This document shows, one piece after another, positions 1 through 6,823 of a DNA stretch of 62,281 bases. This DNA is from an uncultured Clostridia bacterium (GTDB lineage Bacteria; Bacillota; Clostridia; TANB77; CAG-508). The DNA is taken from NCBI GenBank assembly GCA_944386175.1, contig CALXAB010000005.1, positions 1 to 62,281 on the forward strand, read 5' to 3'. The number at the start of each line of letters is the position of its first letter. Positions within the stretch are counted from its first letter, which is position 1. The notes beneath the pieces are model-generated. The model made no database searches, was not told where the DNA came from, and saw nothing but the letters and a program-made list of their open reading frames with translations. The position numbers and the translations under genes are program-made.

Positions 1-508
1 AAAAGCATATCTACTGCGTTCAAATAAAAATTTAATTTTCCAGCAAATTCTGGTATAAATTTAACAGTTTTTAATTCCACTACGACATAACATTTTAAAT
101 TTAAATTGTAAAATAGTAAATCTATATAATAATCTTCTCCTTCAATTTCTAAATGATATTGTCTTCCAACAAATGCAAAACCATTTTCAAATTCTAAAAG
201 TAAATCTGTAATATTAGATACTAATGCATCTTCAATATCTTTTTCCAAAGCTTTCTCATTATAAGTAATATCAAATATATATGGATCTTTTAGCATTTCC
301 AATGCCCTTTTTCCCAGCTCTATAGGTAATGTTTCCTCATAATTACTTATTTTATTTTCTAACAATGCTTGTCTATTATATAAGTTCGTTGCAATTTGAT
401 GTTCTAATTCTGTTCTTGTCCATAAATTTTCTAACGCTTTATCAGAATACCATAATCTTTCTTGTTTTTTACTTTATCCATTATAGATATTACTAGTCCC
501 CATGGCAA
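1..508 (-). pseudogene. YhcG/DUF1016-type PD-(D/E)XK nuclease remnant
   Basis: Read right to left, this encodes the C-terminal part of a YhcG (DUF1016) protein. It starts with LPWG...IMDKV and the conserved ERLWY, continues through WTRTELEHQI, and ends in a PD-(D/E)XK nuclease core with FVGRQYHLEIEGEDYYIDL followed by VVVELK. The gene runs off the left edge. It is broken in two ways. A stop codon (509-511) truncates it just before the LPWG motif. A one-base deletion near 460-465 puts IMDKVKNK out of frame with ERLWY. YhcG proteins act with restriction or defence genes in many mobile islands; this copy should be inactive. The identification rests on the recognisable family motifs; the frameshift is seen directly in the reading frames. 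Confidence 0.7.
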
Positions 509-690
509 TTAATCATTTAATATCTTCAAAAATTATTAATGATAAAGAATACAAAAAAAGATTAGTCGAGTTTATAAAAGTATTTGATTTAGGTATTGAT
601 GATATTGAGGTAAAAACAAGAGATATAAAAGATATTAATTTTACTAATTCTTCAATTTCTTCTAAACCTTTATTTTCCATTCTAAATCTA
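505..690 (+). pseudogene. Fragment resembling the C-terminus of an AAA15-family ATPase
   Basis: An open frame on the + strand reads AINHLISSKIIND, then RLVEFIKVFDLGIDDIEVK. The pattern of a leucine-rich helix followed by DLGIDDIEV resembles the region between the Walker motifs of abortive-infection-type AAA15 ATPases. It begins abruptly at the point where the oppositely oriented YhcG remnant ends. It runs without a proper C-terminus into the 3' end of the convergent protease gene. No ribosome binding site precedes it. It is best read as an internal fragment left by a deletion or rearrangement. The family call is tentative because only about 55 residues are available. Confidence 0.35.
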
Positions 691-3241
691 TCTTTCTACA
701 ATTATTTGAAACTTGTTCCCTTTTCTCTGCTTTTTGTTTTTGACATTGCTTTATTTCATGAATCACATTATTTATTTCTTGTAATCCTATTTCTTGTGTG
801 TCATGTTCGATTGTAGTTGGTGTTACTGAATTTCGTTCATTGTTTTCTTGTACTTCTTGAGATTCTATAACTTGCTTTTTCCTTTCATTAATTTCTTTAC
901 AAATTTCTTCTGCATCTACATACATCATCCCCTCTGGATTTAATCTTTTAGGATTTTTTACAACATTAATAAATTCATCATATCTTATAGAAGAATCTAT
1001 TTGTCTTGCTAATAAAAATAGCCCTGCTATTTGAGGTATTGCATAACTAGCACCACAAAGACTGCCATTATACTTATATATTGGTTTTCCATCTTCTCCC
1101 ATATGTATATTAGTCCTTCCTGTAGCTGGTAATATTACTGTACTAGGAATATTTTTTATTACTTTATTAGTCCTACTATTTTTATCACTTTCTCTATTAC
1201 TTATTGTTTTTAGTAATTCATCTAATAACACTACTTCACCATTATTACTAGTTCTTCCCCATGAAAAATCCTTCCAAAATTTGCTAGAATCTAACAGAAT
1301 ACATCCTTTTTTCTCCAATTTATCTAACTTTTTTTGACCTTCTCTTGATGTTTGTATATCAGCTGATATACAAATTATATCTGGTTTAATATCGCTTTCT
1401 ACAATATATTCTAACATCATTTCTTTAGATTCTTCCCATGATATATTACCAACACTAAATATATACATTTCTGTTTCTGGAGCTACCCCACACTCACTAC
1501 CTGCTACTAAACAAGCCGTGGTATTTCCATGTGAGCCATCCATATATTTTTCTTTATATTCTTTACGAAAATCATTTTCTTTACCTCTTTCAAATATAAT
1601 ATTTGCAACACTTTCCCCATTTCTATCTTTTTCTAGTACAATATGCTTAACCACTCTGCCTTCAAATTCAATTATTGAACTATCAAAATATCTATCAAGT
1701 ATAGCAATCTTAGTTCCTTTACCATTAATTCCTTTTTCGTGAAGACCTTTTTTCGCCTTAACATTAGAAAATTTTTTGCCTTGCTCTAAAAGTTTTTCTG
1801 GATGAAATCTCTTTATTTGTTCATCTGAAAAAATAGTTTTACTATCAAATGTTAATCTTCTAAAATTTTCTGGTGATAGACTACTCATATCTATTTTAGA
1901 TACATCTTCTCCACATATTCCTTCAAGAATAAATGATAAATCATTTTCTGTGCTACTGGTAATCACTCCAGCTATTTTTTCGAATTTTTGCTCTATATAT
2001 TTATCATCAATATGGATTGCTCTTACTTGCTCAATACCCAATAATTCTCTTGACATTCCTTCAGCAAATTCTAATACATTGTTATATGGCTTCACACTAC
2101 TTTGAACAGTTTTCAAAAAATCGATATTTTGTATTTTTTCTGCAAATTCTTTTCCGTAAATTTTTTCAATTAGCAGTATATCTCTTTGTATTTCACTTAT
2201 AACATTTTCTAATTGCTGTGTATTATTTCTATTTTTATACATTAAGGTATATGGATACATCATTCCTCTTATTTTTATAATTCCCATATCTTCTTTTGAA
2301 AAATGTTCTGTTCCGTTCCATGTCTTTTCATTTAAGTCTGTATTTAGGAGTTCGTTATCTTTCATTCCTAACTCTTGTAAGTCATCAGTTTTAAGTGTTC
2401 TATCTTTATATGGTATTTTCCCTGTATGAAATACACTTTGAAAGCAATTTGAATGATTTGCTATGTCTATTCCCATTTCTCCATTTGCCAATAATTCAAT
2501 AACAGTATGTTTTAAATGTGAATCTATTTCTCTTTGCATTGGATTTTTAAAGTTTTCTTTACTCTTTGGTGGTATGTCTGCATGCATTTTTTCGTGAAAT
2601 AGTATTACACTTTCTATCCCTTCTGTATATTCCATTCCAAACATTTCTTCAAACTCTTTTTCATCTATTGGAATGCTAAATTGTACTGCAAACTCTCCAT
2701 TATTATTTTTATCTGATAAACAACAAGGCTCTATACTAAATAATTCTGGTGTAAATGGCATATATATAATTTTTTTAACATTAGTATTACCTATAATGTT
2801 CTCTGCATTTTCTTTATAATCTTGTGTTTGCTTTATAAATCTTTGTTGCATTTCATTTGAGTATTCTTTATTCATTTGTTCTACTTCTTTAAAAAAGTCT
2901 GTATTCAATAAGTTTTCCATTGCTACTGCCATTTCTGGATTTGCCTCTTGTAGTTCTTTCATATTAGTTTGTGCAAAACTTGCAATATATTCTCCATATT
3001 CAGCCCACATATTTTCTTCTTCAGCATTATTTTTAAAAGTATTAAATTCTTCTAGACCTTTTCGGTTTTCCATAATTATTTTTTTGAAACCATTAAAACT
3101 TGCAGCTAAATGTGCTACTTTGCTGTTATCTTCATTTATTTTGCTTTCTAAACTTTCTATCCTGTATAACATTTGAGCTAGTAAAAATATTTTATTCGTA
3201 TTAAATTCTATATCTACATTTCCAAAATTATAGTTACTCAT
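662..3241 (-). CDS. Two-motif protease: N-terminal HExxH domain plus C-terminal subtilisin-like (S8) domain
   Basis: 859 aa, second gene of a two-gene operon, 18 bp after the 150-aa gene. The C-terminal half is a divergent subtilase. The Asp is in ILDRYFD (about D516), the His in DGSHGNTT (about H571) and the Ser in GASYAIPQIAG (about S732), in the usual S8 order. The N-terminal half (1-480) is helical at first (coiled-coil-like at 20-140). It contains VILFHEKMHAD at about residue 216, a classic HExxH zinc-protease signature. A further glutamate-bearing helix (HTVIELLANGEMG) follows about 30 residues later, as in gluzincins. No signal peptide or membrane segment is seen, so it is probably cytoplasmic. 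The last 100 residues are polar and Glu/Gln/Lys-rich. The subtilase call is firm; the metalloprotease call rests on the motif alone. The position in a decayed accessory island suggests a defence or regulated-proteolysis role. Confidence 0.75.
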   Translation of the reverse strand: MSNYNFGNVDIEFNTNKIFLLAQMLYRIESLESKINEDNSKVAHLAASFNGFKKIIMENRKGLEEFNTFKNNAEEENMWAEYGEYIASFAQTNMKELQEANPEMAVAMENLLNTDFFKEVEQMNKEYSNEMQQRFIKQTQDYKENAENIIGNTNVKKIIYMPFTPELFSIEPCCLSDKNNNGEFAVQFSIPIDEKEFEEMFGMEYTEGIESVILFHEKMHADIPPKSKENFKNPMQREIDSHLKHTVIELLANGEMGIDIANHSNCFQSVFHTGKIPYKDRTLKTDDLQELGMKDNELLNTDLNEKTWNGTEHFSKEDMGIIKIRGMMYPYTLMYKNRNNTQQLENVISEIQRDILLIEKIYGKEFAEKIQNIDFLKTVQSSVKPYNNVLEFAEGMSRELLGIEQVRAIHIDDKYIEQKFEKIAGVITSSTENDLSFILEGICGEDVSKIDMSSLSPENFRRLTFDSKTIFSDEQIKRFHPEKLLEQGKKFSNVKAKKGLHEKGINGKGTKIAILDRYFDSSIIEFEGRVVKHIVLEKDRNGESVANIIFERGKENDFRKEYKEKYMDGSHGNTTACLVAGSECGVAPETEMYIFSVGNISWEESKEMMLEYIVESDIKPDIICISADIQTSREGQKKLDKLEKKGCILLDSSKFWKDFSWGRTSNNGEVVLLDELLKTISNRESDKNSRTNKVIKNIPSTVILPATGRTNIHMGEDGKPIYKYNGSLCGASYAIPQIAGLFLLARQIDSSIRYDEFINVVKNPKRLNPEGMMYVDAEEICKEINERKKQVIESQEVQENNERNSVTPTTIEHDTQEIGLQEINNVIHEIKQCQKQKAEKREQVSNNCRKIDLEWKIKV

Positions 3242-3259
3242 AATTTATCCTTTTAATAA

Positions 3260-3712
3260 TTACTTTTTAAAAAATTTCATAATTTTATTTAAAATTTTCT
3301 TAAATATGTTTTGTTCTTTACATTCAATTAGTTCTGTATTTTCTTGCTTAACTTCATTATTTTGTTCTACTTTTTCTTTTTTCTTAAATATATTATCTGG
3401 ATTGTATCTTTCTCTCATTTCTGCCTCAATTTTTTTGTCATTTTCAGAATACATTTTTAATAATTCTTTTTTTTCATTTTCATCTTCGCACCAATAGTTT
3501 AAATTTAACATTGCTAATAATGCCAATGTTTTTCTTTGCAAATTTTGTTCTGCTAAAGATGTATTAGGATTTATATTAGGCTGATAATTCTTGTCTTTTT
3601 CTTCATTAAATAATTCTAATATTTTTTTTGGTATCATATCAATATATTTCTGTTCCATATATGATAGAATCAATAAAATTTCTGTATATGCTTTTGATAA
3701 ATTGTTCTCCAT
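3260..3712 (-). CDS. Hypothetical 150-aa partner of the S8/HExxH protease
   Basis: First gene of the operon with the protease. A TCCGG-free but clear GGAGG-like site lies just upstream of the ATG. The protein is soluble and strongly helical. Residues 1-85 hold most of the hydrophobic core (AYTEILLILSYM, LALLAMLNLNYW). Residues 105-150 are a charged linker ending in a basic amphipathic helix (IFKKILNKIMKFFKK) that could touch membrane or nucleic acid. I recognise the general pattern from other Clostridia genomes, where small proteins of this type are common, but know no function for it. Tight linkage to the protease suggests a substrate, sensor or inhibitor. No catalytic motif is visible. Confidence 0.6.
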   Translation of the reverse strand: MENNLSKAYTEILLILSYMEQKYIDMIPKKILELFNEEKDKNYQPNINPNTSLAEQNLQRKTLALLAMLNLNYWCEDENEKKELLKMYSENDKKIEAEMRERYNPDNIFKKKEKVEQNNEVKQENTELIECKEQNIFKKILNKIMKFFKK

Positions 3713-3748
3713 TTTTCCTCCGCAAAATGACTATACTTTTTCAAAATT

Positions 3749-3777
3749 ATTATATCAAAGCCAAAAATAAATTACAA
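3749..3777 (-). promoter_or_regulatory. Promoter of the protease operon
   Basis: On the minus strand TTGTAA (3777-3772), a 17-bp spacer and a perfect TATAAT (3754-3749) stand about 37 bp ahead of the start codon at 3712. This is a sigma-A type promoter with ideal spacing. Confidence 0.6.
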
Positions 3778-3972
3778 TAATTTTTATTGATTTTTGCTAA
3801 ACCAGTTTCTTTTTACTTTTTCGTTGAAATGTGGTATAATATAAGTGTATCTAGTGTATTTGTCATAAAAATTTAATATTTTTGTAATATTTTTTCGAGA
3901 ATGTTATATATATTAAGAAAAATTTTTAAAATTGAATTAAATATGAATTAAATGTGAATTTTTAAAAATCGT

Positions 3973-4001
3973 TTGACATATAATAAAAAAAGTAGTATAC
4001 T
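3973..4001 (+). promoter_or_regulatory. Strong sigma-A promoter of a small RNA
   Basis: TTGACA (3973-3978), exactly 17 bp, then TATACT (3996-4001). It is followed within about 75 nt by an intrinsic terminator and by no plausible ORF, so it most likely drives a short RNA. Confidence 0.65.
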
Positions 4002-4007
4002 ATATTT

Positions 4008-4080
4008 AACTTAATTAAGTAACAAAAGTTCATTGGATAGTCAAAAAGAGCTAAATGTGCGGTAGCATTTTGTTCTTTTT
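4008..4080 (+). ncRNA. Putative small antisense-type RNA, about 70 nt
   Basis: The transcript would start near 4008. It would end in a hairpin formed by AGAGCTAAATG (4047-4057) and CATTTTGTTCT (4066-4076), with one mismatch and one G-U pair, followed by a long U-rich run. Its 5' part contains GTTCATTGGATAGTC (4028-4042). This can pair over 15 nt (13 Watson-Crick, 2 G-U) with the start-codon region of the small ORF mRNA transcribed from the opposite strand (antisense coordinates 4272-4286). Promoter, pairing site and terminator are all visible; expression and function are inferred. Confidence 0.55.
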
Positions 4081-4090
4081 ATTTTTTATA

Positions 4091-4131
4091 AAAAAAAGAT
4101 AATGTAGCTAAAACGGTAGTGCTACATTATC
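4091..4131 (-). terminator. Intrinsic terminator of the small ORF mRNA
   Basis: A perfect 11-bp stem, GATAATGTAGC (4098-4108) and GCTACATTATC (4121-4131), with a 12-nt loop. On the minus strand it is followed by a U run (A run at 4091-4097). It lies 15 bp after the stop codon of the 43-aa ORF. Confidence 0.8.
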
Positions 4132-4145
4132 ATAAATTCGGTTAG

Positions 4146-4277
4146 CTAAACCTCATCTTGTTTATGGTCATTTGGCTTGTTGTCATTTTTGGCTTGGCCA
4201 AGAGCTACTTGATTTAAGTCTTTTTCTTTTTGTAGTAGTAATTCTACCAAATGCCATACTAAATCTGCGTTGTTCAT
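4146..4277 (-). CDS. Small protein of 43 aa, possibly RNA-controlled
   Basis: A short ORF with a perfect AGGGAGGA ribosome binding site, its own promoter and its own terminator, so it is very likely translated. The sequence begins MNNADLVWHLVELLLQKEKD, an amphipathic helix, and ends in a polar tail (NDNKPNDHKQDEV). It has no true transmembrane segment, unlike classic type I toxins. I do not recognise the family. The start codon is covered by the 15-nt pairing region of the adjacent small RNA, which suggests translational repression. It could be a small toxin or a regulator of the integrated element. Confidence 0.6.
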   Translation of the reverse strand: MNNADLVWHLVELLLQKEKDLNQVALGQAKNDNKPNDHKQDEV

Positions 4278-4326
4278 TGGACAATCCTCCCTTCGCAAAG
4301 ATTTCCTTTGAGAAAAGGATGTTTTT

Positions 4327-4355
4327 ATTATACTTTAATTTCTACTGATTTACAA
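4327..4355 (-). promoter_or_regulatory. Promoter of the 43-aa ORF
   Basis: On the minus strand TTGTAA (4355-4350), a 17-bp spacer, and TATAAT (4332-4327). The leader that follows can form a small CCTTT/AAAGG hairpin ahead of the GGGAGG site. Confidence 0.6.
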
Positions 4356-4451
4356 CGAATTCTAACGTATTTTTTCACAAATATTTTATTTTTGTTTTTA
4401 ACGATTATTAAAATCATTACTAATTAATAAAATTATTTATTAAATTTTTAA

Positions 4452-4474
4452 TTTGTTAGACATTTTGTTAGACA
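4452..4474 (+). repeat. Paired TTTGTTAGACA direct repeats outside the left att site
   Basis: Two 11-bp copies, one base apart (4452-4462 and 4464-4474). The same arrangement with TTTGTTTGACA occurs at 12460-12482, beside the right att site, and at 4708-4728 inside the element. Such paired direct repeats flanking a core are typical of arm-type integrase binding sites. Their presence outside the element is a sign of an older, related element to the left. Confidence 0.45.
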
Positions 4475-4487
4475 GGCAAAAAAATAA

Positions 4488-4520
4488 CAACTCTCAATTT
4501 CTTGAAAGTTGCTTGTTTTT
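4488..4520 (-). terminator. tRNA-Gln-type terminator, left copy
   Basis: CAACTCTCAA (4488-4497) and TTGAAAGTTG (4502-4511) form a 10-bp stem with one mismatch. On the minus strand it is followed by a U-rich run. The identical hairpin lies at 12497-12520 downstream of the intact tRNA-Gln, so the end of the tRNA transcription unit is duplicated together with the att site. Confidence 0.6.
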
Positions 4521-4568
4521 TTGGCTGGGCTGGCTAGATTCGAACTAGCGCATGCCAGAGTCAAAGTC
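4521..4568. repeat. att site, distal copy (48-bp duplication of tRNA-Gln 3' half)
   Basis: Perfectly identical over 48 bp to 12530-12577, which is the 3' half of tRNA-Gln through the anticodon region. After 4568 the sequence diverges, so this copy is not a functional tRNA. The same offset (8009 bp) also holds for the terminator just to its left. It marks the left boundary of the integrative element. Confidence 0.85.
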
Positions 4569-4707
4569 GTACCTTTCATTTTATATTTACAATTATTTAA
4601 AATTACTTTTTACTACTTAATATGCTTATTTATCAGTATTTTATGGTTGTAAATTTCAAAAATATTTTTATTTCAACACTTTCGTAAAATCAAATTTTCA
4701 AATGAAT

Positions 4708-4728
4708 TTGTTTGACATTTGTTTGACA
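4708..4728 (+). repeat. Paired TTTGTTTGACA repeats at the inner left end
   Basis: TTGTTTGACA (4708-4717) is followed directly by TTTGTTTGACA (4718-4728), about 140 bp inside the left att site. It matches the pair at 12460-12482. These are candidate arm-type binding sites of the tyrosine integrase. Confidence 0.45.
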
Positions 4729-4887
4729 AAATTTATAAATGTAATAACAACTTTTATACTTATTGATATCATTATTCTAATATTAAAAATTATAAAAATC
4801 AATAATAACAATAATATTGTTATATCAATTTTTAATTTTATTGCCTCATTCTTAATTTTGAGGGTTAATTTAATAATAAATATAACT

Positions 4888-4923
4888 AACTACTTGTAGT
4901 TTAAATCTATAAGTAGTTTTTTT
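4888..4923 (+). terminator. Rho-independent terminator near the left end
   Basis: AACTACTT (4888-4895) pairs with AAGTAGTT (4911-4918), and a run of T follows. No convincing gene precedes it, so it may insulate the element from outside transcription. Confidence 0.6.
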
Positions 4924-4939
4924 GTTATATAAAAGAGAA

Positions 4940-5346
4940 ATGCAACACCTCTTAAAAAGTGTTTGGTGTGATGAGCCGATGCTATAAAGTTCATTCGTAT
5001 TTGTATAAGCAGTCTAATTATACAAAATGCGTGAGTGAGATTTTAGAACACAAACTCACAATAATAAAAGAGTATTCGGTGGCAAAACTTGAAATGGATT
5101 TGTAATTGTAAAAAGTTTGGGCAAGTATGAACAAGGATACTTAACTGTATCAGCAATTATAGTAGCAAAGCTACTTACTAGACTACCTATGAAACGAGGC
5201 GAACGACCGATGGTTTCAGCATACATAGGTGTAATAATTCTATTTGTAGCAATGGGATTATTACACCTAATTCACTTTAGCTCTCTCCCTCTGGTTTCTG
5301 CTTGATAGTTGCTAAAGTGAATACAAAAAAGCATAAGTGCTTTTTT
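4940..5346 (+). ncRNA. Hairpin-dense region, candidate large structured RNA
   Basis: About 400 nt without a convincing ORF but packed with local inverted repeats: TTTGTATAA/TTATACAAA (5000-5026), GTGAGT/ACTCAC (5031-5059), AAACTT/AAGTTT (5085-5118), AAGTAT/ATACTT (5123-5142), AGTAGC/GCTACT (5161-5175), CCTATG/CATAGG (5186-5229), a 13-bp perfect pair (5226-5238 with 5257-5269) and a 12-bp perfect pair (5270-5281 with 5311-5322). It closes with a perfect terminator hairpin (5325-5346). CCGA near 4977 can pair with TCGG near 5076 and enclose two hairpins, as in a multibranch RNA. No strong promoter is seen upstream. It could instead be a replication or transfer origin. A TTG-initiated 62-codon frame at 5117-5305 is not supported. 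Confidence 0.4.
5325..5346 (+). terminator. Intrinsic terminator closing the structured region
   Basis: Perfect 8-bp stem AAAAAAGC (5325-5332) and GCTTTTTT (5339-5346) with a 6-nt loop. The U run is part of the stem. A second AT-rich hairpin, GAGTAAAAA with TTTTTACTC, follows at 5352-5375. Confidence 0.55.
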
Positions 5347-5415
5347 GTTGTGAGTAAAAAATTCTTTTTTTACTCATATTCATAAAAATTGCGACAAGCA
5401 TTTTTTATGAAATAA

Positions 5416-5500
5416 CCTAAAAATTCGAATAGCAATTTTTAGGTTTGGGGTGTGGGGTTGCAAAACCCTGCCATACTGACAAACTTGTTTGTCTAGTATG
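5416..5500 (+). other. Candidate oriT of the MobV relaxase
   Basis: Immediately upstream of the relaxase gene are two hairpins: CCTAAAAATT/AATTTTTAGG (5416-5443) and CATACT-ACAAAC/GTTTGT-AGTATG (5472-5500). Between them is the sequence GGGGTTGCAAAACCC. MobV/Pre relaxases nick at sites of this kind directly ahead of their own gene. The nick site cannot be placed from sequence alone. Confidence 0.5.
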
Positions 5501-5548
5501 TTAGACATTCAAAGAATATCTTGAGCAAAAAAGGAGGTACAAGAAGAT

Positions 5549-6772
5549 ATGAGCTATGCTATTATAAGAAATGATAAATTAACAAGAGTGGATGCACAGG
5601 GGTCATACATTCACAATGATAGAAAGTCAAAAGGTCATTCTAATAAAGATATCGACCCCACAAGAACACATCTTAATTTTTGGTGTAAGAAAAATGAACT
5701 AACTTATATAAAAGAATTTGATAAAATGAAAAAAGAATATAATTTACAGGGTCATATTAGAAGTAATAGCATTATAATGTGTGAAATGATGATTACTTCT
5801 GATAATGCTTTTTTTAATAGAATCGGTTTAGAAGAAACAAAACGATACTTCAAAGAAAGTTATAAATTTGTATGTAATTACAAAAATCTTGGAGAAAACT
5901 ATATTATTTCAGCAGCAGTACATTTAGATGAAACGACTCCACACATGCACCTAGTATATATACCAGTAATTCATACAAAAGATAAAAAAGGAAATGCTAT
6001 TGATAAAATATGTTGTAGAGATTTTTGGAAAGGCAGAGATAGTTACAGACAACTACAAAATGCTTTTCACAAATATATAACTTCAAAAGGCTTTGATTTA
6101 GAGAGAGGTTTACCAGTAGAAGAAACTAGTGCAAAACACGAGAAAATAGAAGATTTAAAGAAACTGACTAATTTTGAAAACACTAAAAAGGTATTAGATA
6201 ATATAAAACTAGAATTACCAAAAACACCAGATATAAATGATATTAAACTAATAAAACTTAATAGAGAAAAAGTAGAAAATGAAATTATTAAGCCAAAAGA
6301 TGATAAAATTATGGAATTGTATCAAGAAAATTTAAAATTACACAATGAATTGTCAAAACAAGTAAATTTAGTTAATAAAGCTGAAAAATACCAAAAAGAA
6401 AGAGATTTTATACTTGCTGATAATAAAGAATTACACAATACCGTAGAACATTTAGAACACGAATATAAAAAGAAAAATAATACTCTGGATTTAAGATTTG
6501 AAAATAGAAAAAGAGAATTAGAACAAGAATTTCAAAACAAAGAATTTGATATTGAGTATAAATACAAAAGTAAAATTAGGTCATTAGAAAAAGAAAATAA
6601 CCATTTACACAAAATTATTGATAAATTTATAGTTTGGATTTGTCATAAATTTGGTATTGGAGAATCAAAAGAATTAGTTGAAAATTTTCAAGATGAAACT
6701 CGTACTTTTATTGATCCAGAAAAGCAACTAGAATTTGAACAAGAAAAAGAAGATGAACTTGAAATGTTTTAA
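5549..6772 (+). CDS. mobV: MobV/Pre-family relaxase (plasmid recombination enzyme)
   Basis: 407 aa. MobV relaxases nick one strand at oriT and lead the element into a recipient through a helper conjugation pore. The N-terminal catalytic domain (about 1-200) has RTHLNF near residue 44 and the hallmark HLDETTPHMHL metal-binding motif at about 125-135. Both histidines of HMH are intact. Residues 215-370 are a long charged coiled coil, usual for this family. The tail is acidic. The start follows a perfect AAAGGAGGT site 11 bp upstream. The length is typical. The gene stands alone between the oriT hairpins and a terminator hairpin. Confidence 0.93.
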   Translation: MSYAIIRNDKLTRVDAQGSYIHNDRKSKGHSNKDIDPTRTHLNFWCKKNELTYIKEFDKMKKEYNLQGHIRSNSIIMCEMMITSDNAFFNRIGLEETKRYFKESYKFVCNYKNLGENYIISAAVHLDETTPHMHLVYIPVIHTKDKKGNAIDKICCRDFWKGRDSYRQLQNAFHKYITSKGFDLERGLPVEETSAKHEKIEDLKKLTNFENTKKVLDNIKLELPKTPDINDIKLIKLNREKVENEIIKPKDDKIMELYQENLKLHNELSKQVNLVNKAEKYQKERDFILADNKELHNTVEHLEHEYKKKNNTLDLRFENRKRELEQEFQNKEFDIEYKYKSKIRSLEKENNHLHKIIDKFIVWICHKFGIGESKELVENFQDETRTFIDPEKQLEFEQEKEDELEMF

Positions 6773-6804
6773 AGGAGCATTCGGAAAATTCCAAATGCTC
6801 CTTT
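6771..6804. terminator. Bidirectional terminator between mobV and the cargo genes
   Basis: AAAGGAGCATT (6771-6781) and AATGCTCCTTT (6794-6804) form a perfect 11-bp stem. It overlaps the mobV stop codon and lies 20 bp past the end of the convergent membrane-protein gene. Confidence 0.7.
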
Positions 6805-6823
6805 GAGTTTAATCGGTTTAATA

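Noticed and set aside
4702..4899. 65-aa hydrophobic ORF just inside the left att site
   Set aside because: No ribosome binding site, extreme AT bias with Ile/Asn runs, and its start overlaps the paired TTTGTTTGACA repeats, which are better explained as integrase sites.
5117..5305. 62-codon ORF in the hairpin-rich region
   Set aside because: TTG start without a ribosome binding site. Its bases are largely taken up by perfect inverted repeats, which fits structure rather than coding.
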